Assembly: GCF_010501095.1 (NCBI RefSeq)
Contig: NZ_QVMP01000005.1
Coordinates: 1 to 64,000 of the forward strand
DNA from: Dysgonomonas sp. 520
GTDB taxonomy: Bacteria; Bacteroidota; Bacteroidia; Bacteroidales; Dysgonomonadaceae
Reading direction: 5' to 3'
Length of the DNA: 64,000 nt
A program made the position numbers and the translations under genes. Of this stretch, positions 26,769 to 35,404 are shown piece by piece (within the stretch, counting starts at the first letter, position 1; every line of letters starts with the position of its first letter). The notes beneath the pieces were generated by a model that was given only the letters and a program-made list of their open reading frames with translations, searched no databases and was not told the DNA's origin.

Positions 26769-27611
26769 ATGACAAATACTATCAATTACATAAAAAAAAC
26801 TCTCTCCGAATTTTATCCGGAATCCGAGATCAACGGGGTAACCCGTATCGTGATCGAAGATATACTGAATATTCCTTATCACGCAATTCTATCGGACAAA
26901 AATAGGAAAATTACAAGCGAAGAGTTTACAAAAATTGAAGATATTCTGAGTAGATTAAAAAAAAGTGAGCCTATTCAGTATATTCTGGGTAGAACCGAGT
27001 TTTGCGGACTACCTTTCGTCGTAAATCAGAATGTTCTGATACCACGTCCCGAAACAGAAGAACTTGTGGAAATAATTATCAGGCAAAACAATGCCGAAAA
27101 CCTTTCCATTCTCGATATAGGAACAGGTAGCGGGTGCATTGCCGTGTCTTTAGCCAAGTTGATGAGCGAAGCGAATATCTCGGCATGGGATGTGTCGGAA
27201 GATGCTCTGATTGTAGCCAAGGAGAATGCAAAAATGAACACGGTGAATGTCAACTTCAATCGGGTTGACGTTTTAGGTGATTATCCAACGGACAAGAAAT
27301 TCGATATAATTGTCAGCAATCCGCCCTATGTGCTCGAATCGGATAAATCGGGGATGGACAAAAACGTACTCGACCATGAGCCTCATTTGGCATTATTTGT
27401 TCCTGACGATAAAGCCTTGATGTTTTATGAACGGATTGCAGATGTGGCAAAAAAATTATTAAATCCTTCGGGGAAGTTGTATTTTGAGATTCATTATTTA
27501 AAAGGTCAGGAAACAATGGATATGTTGAAAGAAAAAGGGTTCTCCGATGTCACCTTATCGAAAGACTTGTCGGGAAACGACAGAATGGTTCACGCATCCT
27601 TAATACAATAA
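26769..27611 (+). CDS. prmC: PrmC (HemK), release-factor glutamine methyltransferase
   Basis: About 280 residues from the ATG at 26769. An in-frame ATG at 26649 lies inside ribD and would add residues unlike the family, so it is rejected. The N-terminal helical domain (1-75) is followed by GRTEFCGLPFVVNQNVLIPRPETEELV, the SAM-binding ILDIGTGSGCIAVSLA and the catalytic NPPY (IIVSNPPYVLES). It methylates the GGQ glutamine of release factors 1 and 2. It is followed by recX after 8 bp, so they form one transcript. Confidence 0.96.
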   Translation: MTNTINYIKKTLSEFYPESEINGVTRIVIEDILNIPYHAILSDKNRKITSEEFTKIEDILSRLKKSEPIQYILGRTEFCGLPFVVNQNVLIPRPETEELVEIIIRQNNAENLSILDIGTGSGCIAVSLAKLMSEANISAWDVSEDALIVAKENAKMNTVNVNFNRVDVLGDYPTDKKFDIIVSNPPYVLESDKSGMDKNVLDHEPHLALFVPDDKALMFYERIADVAKKLLNPSGKLYFEIHYLKGQETMDMLKEKGFSDVTLSKDLSGNDRMVHASLIQ

Positions 27612-27619
27612 AAATACGT

Positions 27620-28102
27620 ATGAAACTGACCGAATCGAACGCATTAGCCAGAGTTGCAGCCTATTGCTCAAAAGCCGAGAGGTGCGAATATGATGTTCGC
27701 AAGAAGCTCTTGGGGTGGGAGTTGACGGAGGAGGAGCAACAACGCATAATTGAAAGGTTGAGGAAAGAGAAATTTCTGGACGAAAGACGATTTGTTCAAA
27801 GTTTTGTGAAAGATAAAATTCGCTTCAACAAATGGGGGAAAGCAAAAATATCGTTTGAACTTAGAAAGAAAAAAATTCCTGCCGACATCATCAACGAATG
27901 TCTGGGCGAATTGGATGAGTCTGAGTTGGACGAGTCATTAAGAAAAATACTCGAAACCAAAAACAAGTCTATAAAAGCGCAAAACGACTACGAGAGGAAA
28001 ACCAAACTGATACGCTTCGCTCTTAGCAGAGGTTTTTCGATGGATCAAGTCCTGAAAACCTTAACGGGAATAATAGGCAACACGGATGAAGAATATTTTT
28101 AA
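27620..28102 (+). CDS. recX: RecX, regulator of RecA
   Basis: 160 residues, made of three-helix repeats: LARVAAYCSKAERCEYDVRKKL, IIERLRKEKFLDERRFVQSFVKDKIRFNKWG and KISFELRKKKIPADII, typical of RecX. It binds RecA filaments and limits recombination. It overlaps comF by 17 bp. Confidence 0.93.
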   Translation: MKLTESNALARVAAYCSKAERCEYDVRKKLLGWELTEEEQQRIIERLRKEKFLDERRFVQSFVKDKIRFNKWGKAKISFELRKKKIPADIINECLGELDESELDESLRKILETKNKSIKAQNDYERKTKLIRFALSRGFSMDQVLKTLTGIIGNTDEEYF

Positions 28103-28775
28103 TAGCTTGCTCAATCTGTTTTTCCCTCCAATGTGTGTGGCTTGCGAGAAGTATCTTTCTGATGGAGAGAAGTTCTTGTGCCTCAACTGCCTCGAAAAAC
28201 TACCCAAGACAAACTTCTATAAACAAGCCGACAATTCCGTAGAACAACTTTTGGCGGGTAGAGTCCCTTTCATCCGAATTGCCTCCCACATATATTTTGA
28301 AAAAGGAGGCATGTTGCAACCTATTGTCCACGAACTTAAATATAAAAGCAATCCTGATTTGGGCATTTGGCTAGGTAAATTGTGCGGAAAGGATTTGCAA
28401 AACACTCTGTTCCTGAAAACAATAGACTATATCGTCCCCGTACCCCTTCATCCTAAAAGAGAACGAAAACGGGGATATAACCAGAGTTTTCTGCTTTCGC
28501 AGGGGTTATCCTCTCAAACTGGGATTCCAATTAATGATCAGGCGATTGAAAGAATTGTAAATAACAAATCACAAACATCAAAATCGAAGACCGAAAGGAT
28601 TGAAAACGTCTCCGGAATCTTTTCCCTGAAAGAGACAGCAGGCCTCGTTGGAAAACATTTTCTTCTGGTTGACGATTTGCTAACCACCGGCGCAACCTTA
28701 GAAGAATGTGCAAAAACAATATTGCAGATTCCCGAATCAAAAATCAGTATATTCACCCTTGGCTGTGCAAAATAG
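28086..28775 (+). CDS. comF: ComF-family amidophosphoribosyltransferase-like protein
   Basis: 229 residues. A zinc-binding N-terminus with four Cys (CVACEKYL, FLCLNCLE), an IVPVPLHPKRERKRGYNQSFLLS block and the phosphoribosyl-binding LLVDDLLTTGATLEECA. ComF-family proteins take part in DNA uptake in competent bacteria; whether this strain is competent is unknown. Last gene of the prmC-recX-comF run. Confidence 0.93.
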   Translation: MKNIFNSLLNLFFPPMCVACEKYLSDGEKFLCLNCLEKLPKTNFYKQADNSVEQLLAGRVPFIRIASHIYFEKGGMLQPIVHELKYKSNPDLGIWLGKLCGKDLQNTLFLKTIDYIVPVPLHPKRERKRGYNQSFLLSQGLSSQTGIPINDQAIERIVNNKSQTSKSKTERIENVSGIFSLKETAGLVGKHFLLVDDLLTTGATLEECAKTILQIPESKISIFTLGCAK

Positions 28776-28791
28776 CGAAATACTACATTCT

Positions 28792-28858
28792 ATTTTTCCT
28801 GTTTTCAGCAGGGAACTCGGTGCATCGCCAAGGCAAATCAGAAAGAGGGTCTGAGGAT
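28792..28858 (+). pseudogene. Relic of an AraC-type regulator 3' end
   Basis: 28809-28858 matches the last 50 bp of the regulator at 7889 (8590-8639) with two differences. Both are third-codon-position, silent changes, and the fragment still reads RELGASPRQIRKRV followed by a stop at 28852-28854. Within it, CGCCAAGGCAAATCAG also equals the regulator at 47529. The 23 bp at 28792-28814 also occur inside invertible segment B (3785-3807). Nothing else of the gene is left. Confidence 0.75.
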
Positions 28859-28878
28859 GTTTTTATTAAGTTTTTCGG

Positions 28879-28886
28879 TATTTTTG
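28879..28886 (+). promoter_or_regulatory. Candidate promoter of the alkyltransferase-like gene (TATTTTTG)
   Basis: TAnnTTTG box ending 4 nt before the ATG at 28891, again suggesting a leaderless or nearly leaderless transcript. Confidence 0.4.
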
Positions 28887-28890
28887 CAAA

Positions 28891-29253
28891 ATGAAGAAAG
28901 ACAAGGTTGTTGATAAGGACGCATTTCGATGTGCCATTTACGATATAGTGAAAACGATTCCCGAAGGTAGAGCCAGCAGTTACGGAGCAATAGCGAGGGC
29001 TATCGGTTATCCGCACCTTTCGAGAATGGTAGGGCGGGTGATGGGCGAATGTGATTCGACAAAGACTGGCATCCCTGCTCATCGGGTGGTGAACAGCCAA
29101 GGTGCACTTTCGGCTAAGGCTGCTTTCGGAAATGCCGGGGAAATGCCGGAATTGCTGGAGGCAGAGGGTGTTGCAGTCGTAAACGACCGTATAAAAAACT
29201 GGAAAACCATCTTCTGGAATCCTCTTGACGAAATGGCGAAAGAAATAGAATGA
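28891..29253 (+). CDS. Alkyltransferase-like (ATL) DNA-repair protein
   Basis: 120 residues, matching the DNA-binding domain of O6-methylguanine-DNA methyltransferase (YDIVKTIPEGRASSYGAIARAIGYPHLSRMVGRVM). At the active site, methyltransferases have PCHRV; this protein has PAHRV, with Ala in place of the acceptor Cys. It therefore cannot remove the alkyl group itself. ATL proteins bind O6-alkylguanine and hand it to nucleotide excision repair. The start at 28891 follows a TAnnTTTG box closely. Confidence 0.9.
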   Translation: MKKDKVVDKDAFRCAIYDIVKTIPEGRASSYGAIARAIGYPHLSRMVGRVMGECDSTKTGIPAHRVVNSQGALSAKAAFGNAGEMPELLEAEGVAVVNDRIKNWKTIFWNPLDEMAKEIE

Positions 29254-29262
29254 CCGGAAAAC

Positions 29263-30501
29263 CTATTTCACCACCGAGCCTTTCCGTCCATCGGCAAACA
29301 TTGTTGTTATGGTATCTCCCGCTTTCAACTCTTCAGCATGTTTTACTATCTTGTTGTCTTTTAACGTCAGGGTATAACCTTTTTTTAGAATATTTTCGGG
29401 CGAAATAAGTTTAAGGTGTTGTTCCTTGATTTCCAGATAATGTTTCTTTTCTTTTATCAGGCTGTTTGTCGCATGTTTCAATCTTTCCGAAATTGAATCG
29501 ACCGAATTTAGTTTATCCTTTATTTTTTCTTTCAACTGATACGATAAGTGAGTAGCCACACCATTCAGATAAGCATATTCATCTACAATTCTTTGAGAAA
29601 CAAGGCTCATTATCTCTTGTTGCAGATACAGCAACTCGTCGGCCGTTTCATCCATTTTGGTGATAAGAAATTCGGCTACAGCCGTCGGTGTTTTGGCTCT
29701 GGTATGGGCAACAACGTCCAATACGGTATCATCCCGTTCGTGCCCGATCCCCGTTATAATAGGCAGCGGGAACTGCGCACAACTTGCCGCCAAAAGGTAA
29801 GAATCGAAATAGCTAAGTTCTGAGGTAGCACCTCCTCCCCGAATAATAACCACCGCATCAAAAAAATCCTGATATTGATATATCCGCTCCAATGCGTCAA
29901 TAATGGAGTTTTCGGTCCTTTCGCCCTGCATCACAGCAGGGAAAAGTTTGGTATAAAAAACATACCCTTGTGGATTATTCTCTATCTGATTACAAAAATC
30001 TTCATAGCCTGCCGCCGTAGGTGACGAAATTATAGCAATCTTGTTCAACAGTTCGGGCAACTCAAGTTCCTTGTTCAGATACAAGACTCCATCTTCTTGC
30101 AGTTGCTGAATTATTAATGCACGGTTTCGTGCCTGATCGCCAAGCGTATAACTTGGGTCGATGTTCTGAACATTCAAACTATATCCGTAAAGTTCGTGAA
30201 ACTCTACACTCACCTGCACCATAACTTTCAAACCCGAAACAAATCGCTGTCCTGTTTCGTGTTCAAAAAAGGCTTTCAATAATTTATAATTATTCGCCCA
30301 AATGCTGGCTCTCGACTTGGCTATTATATTCCGGTTGGAACTGTCTTTTTCTATAAATTCAAGATAACAATGTCCGTTTTGATTTTCACGGACATCGCTC
30401 GTTTCAGCAACTATCCAAAAATAAGGAGGCAGCCCATCCTTTAAAACACCCCTAACCCGGTTGTTCAACTCATAGAGCGATATTGCCCGACCACTATCCA
30501 T
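29263..30501 (-). CDS. xseA: Exodeoxyribonuclease VII large subunit
   Basis: 412 residues, near family length. The N-terminal OB-fold starts with SLYELNNRVRGVLKDGLPPYFWIVAE, followed by the nuclease core with IAIISSPTAAGYEDF, IDALERIYQYQDFFDAVVIIRGGGATSELSYFD and ITGIGHERDDTVLDVVAHTRAKTPTAVAE, then a coiled-coil tail. It cuts single-stranded DNA to oligonucleotides together with XseB. The small-subunit gene xseB is not beside it, although it often is in other Bacteroidales. It starts 2 bp after the subtilase gene, so the two are probably co-transcribed. Confidence 0.96.
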   Translation of the reverse strand: MDSGRAISLYELNNRVRGVLKDGLPPYFWIVAETSDVRENQNGHCYLEFIEKDSSNRNIIAKSRASIWANNYKLLKAFFEHETGQRFVSGLKVMVQVSVEFHELYGYSLNVQNIDPSYTLGDQARNRALIIQQLQEDGVLYLNKELELPELLNKIAIISSPTAAGYEDFCNQIENNPQGYVFYTKLFPAVMQGERTENSIIDALERIYQYQDFFDAVVIIRGGGATSELSYFDSYLLAASCAQFPLPIITGIGHERDDTVLDVVAHTRAKTPTAVAEFLITKMDETADELLYLQQEIMSLVSQRIVDEYAYLNGVATHLSYQLKEKIKDKLNSVDSISERLKHATNSLIKEKKHYLEIKEQHLKLISPENILKKGYTLTLKDNKIVKHAEELKAGDTITTMFADGRKGSVVK

Positions 30502-30503
30502 TA

Positions 30504-32138
30504 TTAAAAAATTAATGTAACTGATTCATTTACTTTCTTCCCCCTGATGTTGATGATATAGACATCTCTGCGTGTCGATTTCAGATCGAAGGCTTTTTCG
30601 CCGGAGAAAGTCCCTGCTCGAAGAATTTGTCCCCGAAGATTGGTTATAGTTACCGTGTAAGTTTTTTTATCGGCCGGGTTTTTAACTCGAATGAATACTT
30701 GCCCGCTATCGGCACGATAAACAAAATTACGATCTTTTTCGGTCAGGATTTCATCGTCTACGTGTGAGTAATATTCGGCAGCCAATTCCATAGCCTTTTT
30801 CATGTCGGGTATGCCGTAACCATAGATGGAATCGGGTTTGTTATACCTGTCGGAAGACCGTTGAAGCACATCAATCAGTTGTGTGTTTGTCAACTTAGGA
30901 TATGCCTCCCACAAACAAGCAACCATTCCACACATAACAGGAGAAGAATAAGAAGTTCCGTTCGATTGGATAATATCACCATAAGAATCGATTACGGTGG
31001 TAGCAGTTCCCATTGCCATCACATCCGGTTTGATGCGCCCGTCGAAAGATAGTCCGAGAGACGAAAAATTGCTATGTATAGAATCTTTTTTCACGGCTCC
31101 GACTGTCAATACATTCCTGGCGTCGCCCGGAGCGGTAATTTTTCCAAAACTTTTATTTCCTTCATTTCCGGCACTTCCAACAAGCATTATACCTTTGCTT
31201 GCAGCCATTGTTGCCCCTCTGCTGATAAATGCCTTTTCTCCGTCCATGTCGGCATAGGTATAGCTTACGGCAGGAGCATCGAAACGAGAATAGCCAAGCG
31301 ATGTGTTGATCAGGTCGACCCCTACACTATCGGCAAATTCGGCTGCAGCCACCCAGTAATCTTCCTCGACAGGAAACTCTGATGCAGAATCTTCCGTTTT
31401 CAGAAGCCAATAGCTGGCCTGCGGAGCCGTGCCGACAAACTCAAACTCTGTGTTTGCCGCCATACACGACAGAACGTGTGTTCCGTGATTGCTGCTATCG
31501 AACATATTCATACCCTTGTATACAAAGTCTCGGCTGCCAAGGGTATCTACATTATTGAAATGGGAGATTGATTTGAAACCCGAAAATCCGGCATCAATCA
31601 CGGCTATGTGCATCCCTTTCCCTTTGTATCCTGCATTATGCAATTCAATCCCATTGTTCAATGCGATTTGTGCATGTCCTTGCCCGTATGGAGTGATGGG
31701 GATATCAGATTTTTTGCGTTTTCTGCGAAATTCTGCTTTGTAGCGTATTTTGGTCAAATCTCCCGCCCAAACGATTTTGGCATCATCAACAAAAGGAAGT
31801 GCTTTCAGGCCTTCGACCAAAGCCGAGTCGGGGCAATGTACAACCACGGTTTTCAGCCATTTGCTTTTAGCCACGACTATGCAGCCTAAATCTGTTATTT
31901 GGCGGATGTAATCTTCCGAAATGGGCAAATCTGTTTCATCAATGTTGATGTTTTGCTTTTGTCTTCTTTTTATAGCCCGTTGCGACAAAAAGGCTTCCGG
32001 ATTGTTTACATTATAAGACGAGGCTCCCTTATCCGACAAAAAAAGTCGGAACTTGTATTCCTGCCCTGTCAGATTGGAGGTGGAAAACAAGAAAAACAAA
32101 AGAAAGGATATTAAAAGTTTACGCATATTTGGCATCAT
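30504..32138 (-). CDS. Secreted S8 (subtilisin-family) serine protease
   Basis: 544 residues from the first ATG; an in-frame ATG at 32126 gives a cleaner signal peptide (MRKLLISFLLFFLFS). A propeptide-like region (about 30-135) with LSQRAIKRRQKQNI is followed by the peptidase domain. The triad is visible as Asp in AVIDAGFSG, His in NHGTHVLSCMA and Ser in SNGTSYSSPVMCG; the oxyanion Asn is in GSAGNEGN. The last ~80 residues form a beta domain ending YIINIRGKKVNESVTLIF, which resembles a type IX secretion sorting tail (inference). Probably exported. It has its own promoter box at 32154 and shares its transcript with xseA. Confidence 0.9.
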   Translation of the reverse strand: MMPNMRKLLISFLLFFLFSTSNLTGQEYKFRLFLSDKGASSYNVNNPEAFLSQRAIKRRQKQNINIDETDLPISEDYIRQITDLGCIVVAKSKWLKTVVVHCPDSALVEGLKALPFVDDAKIVWAGDLTKIRYKAEFRRKRKKSDIPITPYGQGHAQIALNNGIELHNAGYKGKGMHIAVIDAGFSGFKSISHFNNVDTLGSRDFVYKGMNMFDSSNHGTHVLSCMAANTEFEFVGTAPQASYWLLKTEDSASEFPVEEDYWVAAAEFADSVGVDLINTSLGYSRFDAPAVSYTYADMDGEKAFISRGATMAASKGIMLVGSAGNEGNKSFGKITAPGDARNVLTVGAVKKDSIHSNFSSLGLSFDGRIKPDVMAMGTATTVIDSYGDIIQSNGTSYSSPVMCGMVACLWEAYPKLTNTQLIDVLQRSSDRYNKPDSIYGYGIPDMKKAMELAAEYYSHVDDEILTEKDRNFVYRADSGQVFIRVKNPADKKTYTVTITNLRGQILRAGTFSGEKAFDLKSTRRDVYIINIRGKKVNESVTLIF

Positions 32139-32153
32139 TATTTGTCAATGAAA

Positions 32154-32161
32154 CAAATTTA
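32154..32161 (-). promoter_or_regulatory. Candidate promoter of the subtilase-xseA pair (TAAATTTG)
   Basis: Reverse-strand TAnnTTTG box, 15 nt upstream of the first ATG. Confidence 0.45.
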
Positions 32162-32222
32162 TGGATGATTTGTTACAAGTGCAAACTTTATCATTCTTAA
32201 TTATACATTCGCAAACTATTAT

Positions 32223-32230
32223 TACCTTTG
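32223..32230 (+). promoter_or_regulatory. Candidate promoter of rpoN (TACCTTTG)
   Basis: TAnnTTTG box 30 nt before the ATG at 32261. It leaves too little room for the TTG at 32246 to be a well-led start and so supports the ATG. Confidence 0.5.
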
Positions 32231-32260
32231 TGTAACCTGTAAAAATTGATTCGAATTTAT

Positions 32261-33715
32261 ATGGCTCTGAAACAGCAATTGCAACTCAAACAACAACAAA
32301 AACTGTCGCCTCTGCAAATGCAGGTGATAAAGCTGACAGAACTTCCTTATTTGGAGTTTGAAGATCGCATCAAACAGGAACTGGAAGAAAATCCGGCTTT
32401 GGAAGAAGGGCGGGATGATGACAGCCAGTCGGATGAAATAGATTCTTTTGACGAAGATGGAGGAAGTATTTCGGAAGAAGATATCACATTGGGTGATTAC
32501 CTGAACGAAGAAGAAATTCCCGATTACAGATTGTCGAGCAACAACCGTTCGGCTGATGACCGCATAGTGGATATTCCGTTTTCGATAGCCGAATCGCTGA
32601 ACGAATCGCTTATCGACCAGCTTCATTTGTCTGATCTTGACCCCGAAAAAGAAACAATAGCCGAATACATTATTGGCAGTATAGACGAAAAAGGGTATCT
32701 GGACAGGGAGCTGAGTGCCATATCGGACGATCTTCTGTTTCAGCAAAATATAGACGCAACTGTTCCGCAGCTGGAAGAGGTGCTTCATATCATCCAGCAA
32801 TTTGAACCGGCGGGAATAGCCGCCCGAAATTTGCAAGAATGTCTTTTGCTTCAATTGAGACGAATGAGCCAGACTCAGGAAGTGCAACTGGCAACCAAAA
32901 TATTGACTAATCATTTCGATGAGTTTTCGAAAAGGCATTTCGATAAAATACAAAAAAGCCTGGCAATAGATGATGAGATGATGAAAAATATCATCCACCT
33001 GATCACAACACTGAACCCCAAACCCGGAAACGTTTGGGAAGATTCTTTTGCCCAAGCTACCAGTACCGTGATTCCGGACTTTATCGTGGAAACATCGAAC
33101 GGAGAGGTCATTTTGTCGATGAATAATCGTAATATACCCGAACTGAAGGTCAGTCGCGAATATGCCGATATGCTTCAGGGGTATACCGAAAATAAAAAGA
33201 GTGTATCTTCCGATACCAAAAACGCCGTTTTGTTCGTTAAGCAGAAGTTAGACTCGGCCCGTTGGTTTATCGAAGCAATCAGGCAACGCCAGGAAACACT
33301 TCAACGAACAATGGAGGCGATTGTAGAAATTCAATACGATTTTTTCCTGACAGGAGACGAAACACGCCTGCGCCCGATGATATTGAAAGATGTGGCAGAA
33401 CGCTCAGGGTATGATATTTCGACCGTTTCGCGTGTGAGCAACAGTAAATATGTGCAGACCAATTTCGGAGTATATCCGTTGAAATATTTTTTCTCCGAAT
33501 CGATGAAAAATGAAGAAGGAGAGGATATATCATCTCGTCAGATAAAAGCCGTTCTGAAAGAGTTGATTGAGAACGAAGATAAAAGAAAGCCTCTTACCGA
33601 CAGCGAATTGACAGATGTGATGAAAGAAAAAGGTTATCTGATAGCACGGCGAACAGTAGCCAAATACAGGGAACAACTGGACATTCGCGTTGCCCGACTA
33701 AGAAAAGAAATTTGA
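32261..33715 (+). CDS. rpoN: RNA polymerase sigma-54 factor
   Basis: 484 residues from the ATG at 32261. Region I is Gln/Leu rich (LKQQLQLKQQQKLSPLQMQVIKL), followed by an acidic region II, the core-binding domain, the helix-turn-helix DVAERSGYDISTVSRVSNSKYVQ and the RpoN box ARRTVAKYR near the C-terminus. Sigma-54 directs polymerase to -24/-12 promoters opened by AAA+ activators; no such activator is in this window. It is followed 14 bp later by a membrane protein gene. Confidence 0.97.
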   Translation: MALKQQLQLKQQQKLSPLQMQVIKLTELPYLEFEDRIKQELEENPALEEGRDDDSQSDEIDSFDEDGGSISEEDITLGDYLNEEEIPDYRLSSNNRSADDRIVDIPFSIAESLNESLIDQLHLSDLDPEKETIAEYIIGSIDEKGYLDRELSAISDDLLFQQNIDATVPQLEEVLHIIQQFEPAGIAARNLQECLLLQLRRMSQTQEVQLATKILTNHFDEFSKRHFDKIQKSLAIDDEMMKNIIHLITTLNPKPGNVWEDSFAQATSTVIPDFIVETSNGEVILSMNNRNIPELKVSREYADMLQGYTENKKSVSSDTKNAVLFVKQKLDSARWFIEAIRQRQETLQRTMEAIVEIQYDFFLTGDETRLRPMILKDVAERSGYDISTVSRVSNSKYVQTNFGVYPLKYFFSESMKNEEGEDISSRQIKAVLKELIENEDKRKPLTDSELTDVMKEKGYLIARRTVAKYREQLDIRVARLRKEI

Positions 33716-33729
33716 AAACAGACAAATAA

Positions 33730-34452
33730 ATGAATGTAGACGATATAACAGACCTTTTGTCATCTGCCAACAGCGTAGTTACGCCCCAATCCGACAGATC
33801 AGAGAATAGAAACTCCGGCAAACTGGCAAAATTTTTAGCAAAACTATTTTCTATTGTTTTGAATCCTTTTCTGATGCCTGTTTATGGAGTCTTGTTGTTA
33901 TCGGCATACACCAATTTCTTTTACATATATAAAGGTTTTGTTTGGCAAATTGTAGGGATAATAGCCATATTCACCTTAGTGCTTCCTTCGCTTTTCGTTT
34001 TTGTATTGAAAAGTTTTGGCGTGGTGAAGGACATAAACCTCACTGACAAAAAAGACCGTTTCCTGCCATACGGGCTCTCTTGCTTTTCGAACATGAGTAT
34101 GGTGTATTACTTCTACGATTCGAACTTTCATTCGTGGTTCATCGGAATGTTGTCGGCACCCATTCTTGTTCTGATATTGGGCGCTATAATAAACGCATTC
34201 TGGAAAATCAGCGCACACATGCTGGGTATAGGAGCCGTGACAGGTATCACAATGGCAATCAGCTATCTGGTATTCAAATCAAACCCGTTTCCCCTGTTCA
34301 TGCTGATGTTCATTTTGGCCGGATGCCTTGGCACATCCCGTTTGTATCTGGTGCAACGCTCTTCGGCACAGGTACATGTAGGATTTGTGATAGGATTTGT
34401 CGCTTCTTATTTCGTAGTTTGGTTGAGTATTCAGAATATTATGTATATTTGA
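33730..34452 (+). CDS. PAP2-like integral membrane protein
   Basis: 240 residues with about six membrane segments. ISAHMLGIGAVTG and SRLYLVQRSSAQVHVGFVIG line up loosely with the SGH and SRxxxxxHxxxDVxxG motifs of PAP2 phosphatases, and KDRFLP with the first motif. Bacteroidetes have a family of this kind annotated only as PAP2-like. Catalytic competence is uncertain because the motifs are degenerate. It lies between rpoN and gcvH. Confidence 0.65.
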   Translation: MNVDDITDLLSSANSVVTPQSDRSENRNSGKLAKFLAKLFSIVLNPFLMPVYGVLLLSAYTNFFYIYKGFVWQIVGIIAIFTLVLPSLFVFVLKSFGVVKDINLTDKKDRFLPYGLSCFSNMSMVYYFYDSNFHSWFIGMLSAPILVLILGAIINAFWKISAHMLGIGAVTGITMAISYLVFKSNPFPLFMLMFILAGCLGTSRLYLVQRSSAQVHVGFVIGFVASYFVVWLSIQNIMYI

Positions 34453-34477
34453 CTGTTAATTTATAAAATATAAGATC

Positions 34478-34858
34478 ATGAATTTTCCCGAAAATTTAAA
34501 GTATTCAAACGATCACGAGTGGATTCGTCTTGAAGGAGAAACAGCTTATGTTGGCATTACGGAATACGCTCAACGTGAGTTAGGTGAAATTGTTTATGTT
34601 GACATAACCACCGAAGGTGAGGCCTTGGCTAAAGGAGAAGTGTTCGGTAGCATAGAAGCCGTTAAAACAGTGTCGGATTTGCTTCTGCCTGTGGCGGGAA
34701 CTGTATTGGAGGTTAATCCCGAATTGGAAGATGCTCCCCAGTTGGTGAATGAATCGCCTTACGATAAAGGATGGGTCGTAAAAATATCCGTTGACGATGC
34801 AGGTGAGTTAGATCAATTGCTTTCTGCCGAAGAATACAAGAAATTGATCGGGATGTAA
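34478..34858 (+). CDS. gcvH: Glycine cleavage system H protein
   Basis: 126 residues. The opening [26 protein letters not shown] and the lipoylation site in [12 protein letters not shown] (Lys after Val) are diagnostic. It shuttles the aminomethyl group between the P, T and L proteins of glycine cleavage. The other gcv genes are not in this window. purE follows 15 bp later. Confidence 0.97.
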   Translation: MNFPENLKYSNDHEWIRLEGETAYVGITEYAQRELGEIVYVDITTEGEALAKGEVFGSIEAVKTVSDLLLPVAGTVLEVNPELEDAPQLVNESPYDKGWVVKISVDDAGELDQLLSAEEYKKLIGM

Positions 34859-34873
34859 ATTATAAAATATTAG

Positions 34874-35380
34874 ATGAAACCAGTTGTAAGTATAATAATG
34901 GGCAGTACGTCAGACCTGCCCGTTATGGAAAAAGCCGCGAAGTTTTTCGACGAGATGGAGATTCCTTTCGAGATGAATGCTTTATCAGCACACAGGACTC
35001 CCGCCGAAGTTGAATTTTTTGCAAAAGGAGCCCAATCGAGGGGCATAAAAGTTATAATTGCCGCCGCCGGCATGGCTGCACACCTTCCCGGTGTTATTGC
35101 TTCCATGACCACTTTGCCGGTAATAGGAGTGCCAATAGACTCATCTTTGGACGGCATGGATGCCTTGCTCGCAATAGTGCAAATGCCTCCGGGAATACCT
35201 GTTGCCACAGTTGGAATAAATGGCGCACTCAACGCTGCCATACTTTCATTGCAGATGATGTCTATAAGCGATAGCGATTTGCAAGGAAAGCTGGCAAAAT
35301 ACAAAGAAAGCCTGAAAGATAAAATCGTAAAGGCAAACGAAGACCTGACAAAGGTTAGCTACAAATTTAAAACGAACTAG
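34874..35380 (+). CDS. purE: N5-carboxyaminoimidazole ribonucleotide mutase
   Basis: 168 residues. IIMGSTSDLPVMEKAAKFFDE binds the nucleotide phosphate, and ALSAHRTPAEVEFFAKGA contains the catalytic His. AAGMAAHLPGVIASMTTLPVIGVP completes the class I PurE pattern. It carries out a step of de novo purine synthesis and is co-transcribed with gcvH, as often in Bacteroidales. Confidence 0.97.
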   Translation: MKPVVSIIMGSTSDLPVMEKAAKFFDEMEIPFEMNALSAHRTPAEVEFFAKGAQSRGIKVIIAAAGMAAHLPGVIASMTTLPVIGVPIDSSLDGMDALLAIVQMPPGIPVATVGINGALNAAILSLQMMSISDSDLQGKLAKYKESLKDKIVKANEDLTKVSYKFKTN

Positions 35381-35404
35381 GGCGGGTTCTTGCAAGCAGA
35401 AAAA

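Noticed and set aside
32222-33055. 277-codon reverse-strand frame
   Set aside because: It is antisense to rpoN, whose protein is unmistakable; the frame's Phe/Cys-rich content is typical of a shadow.
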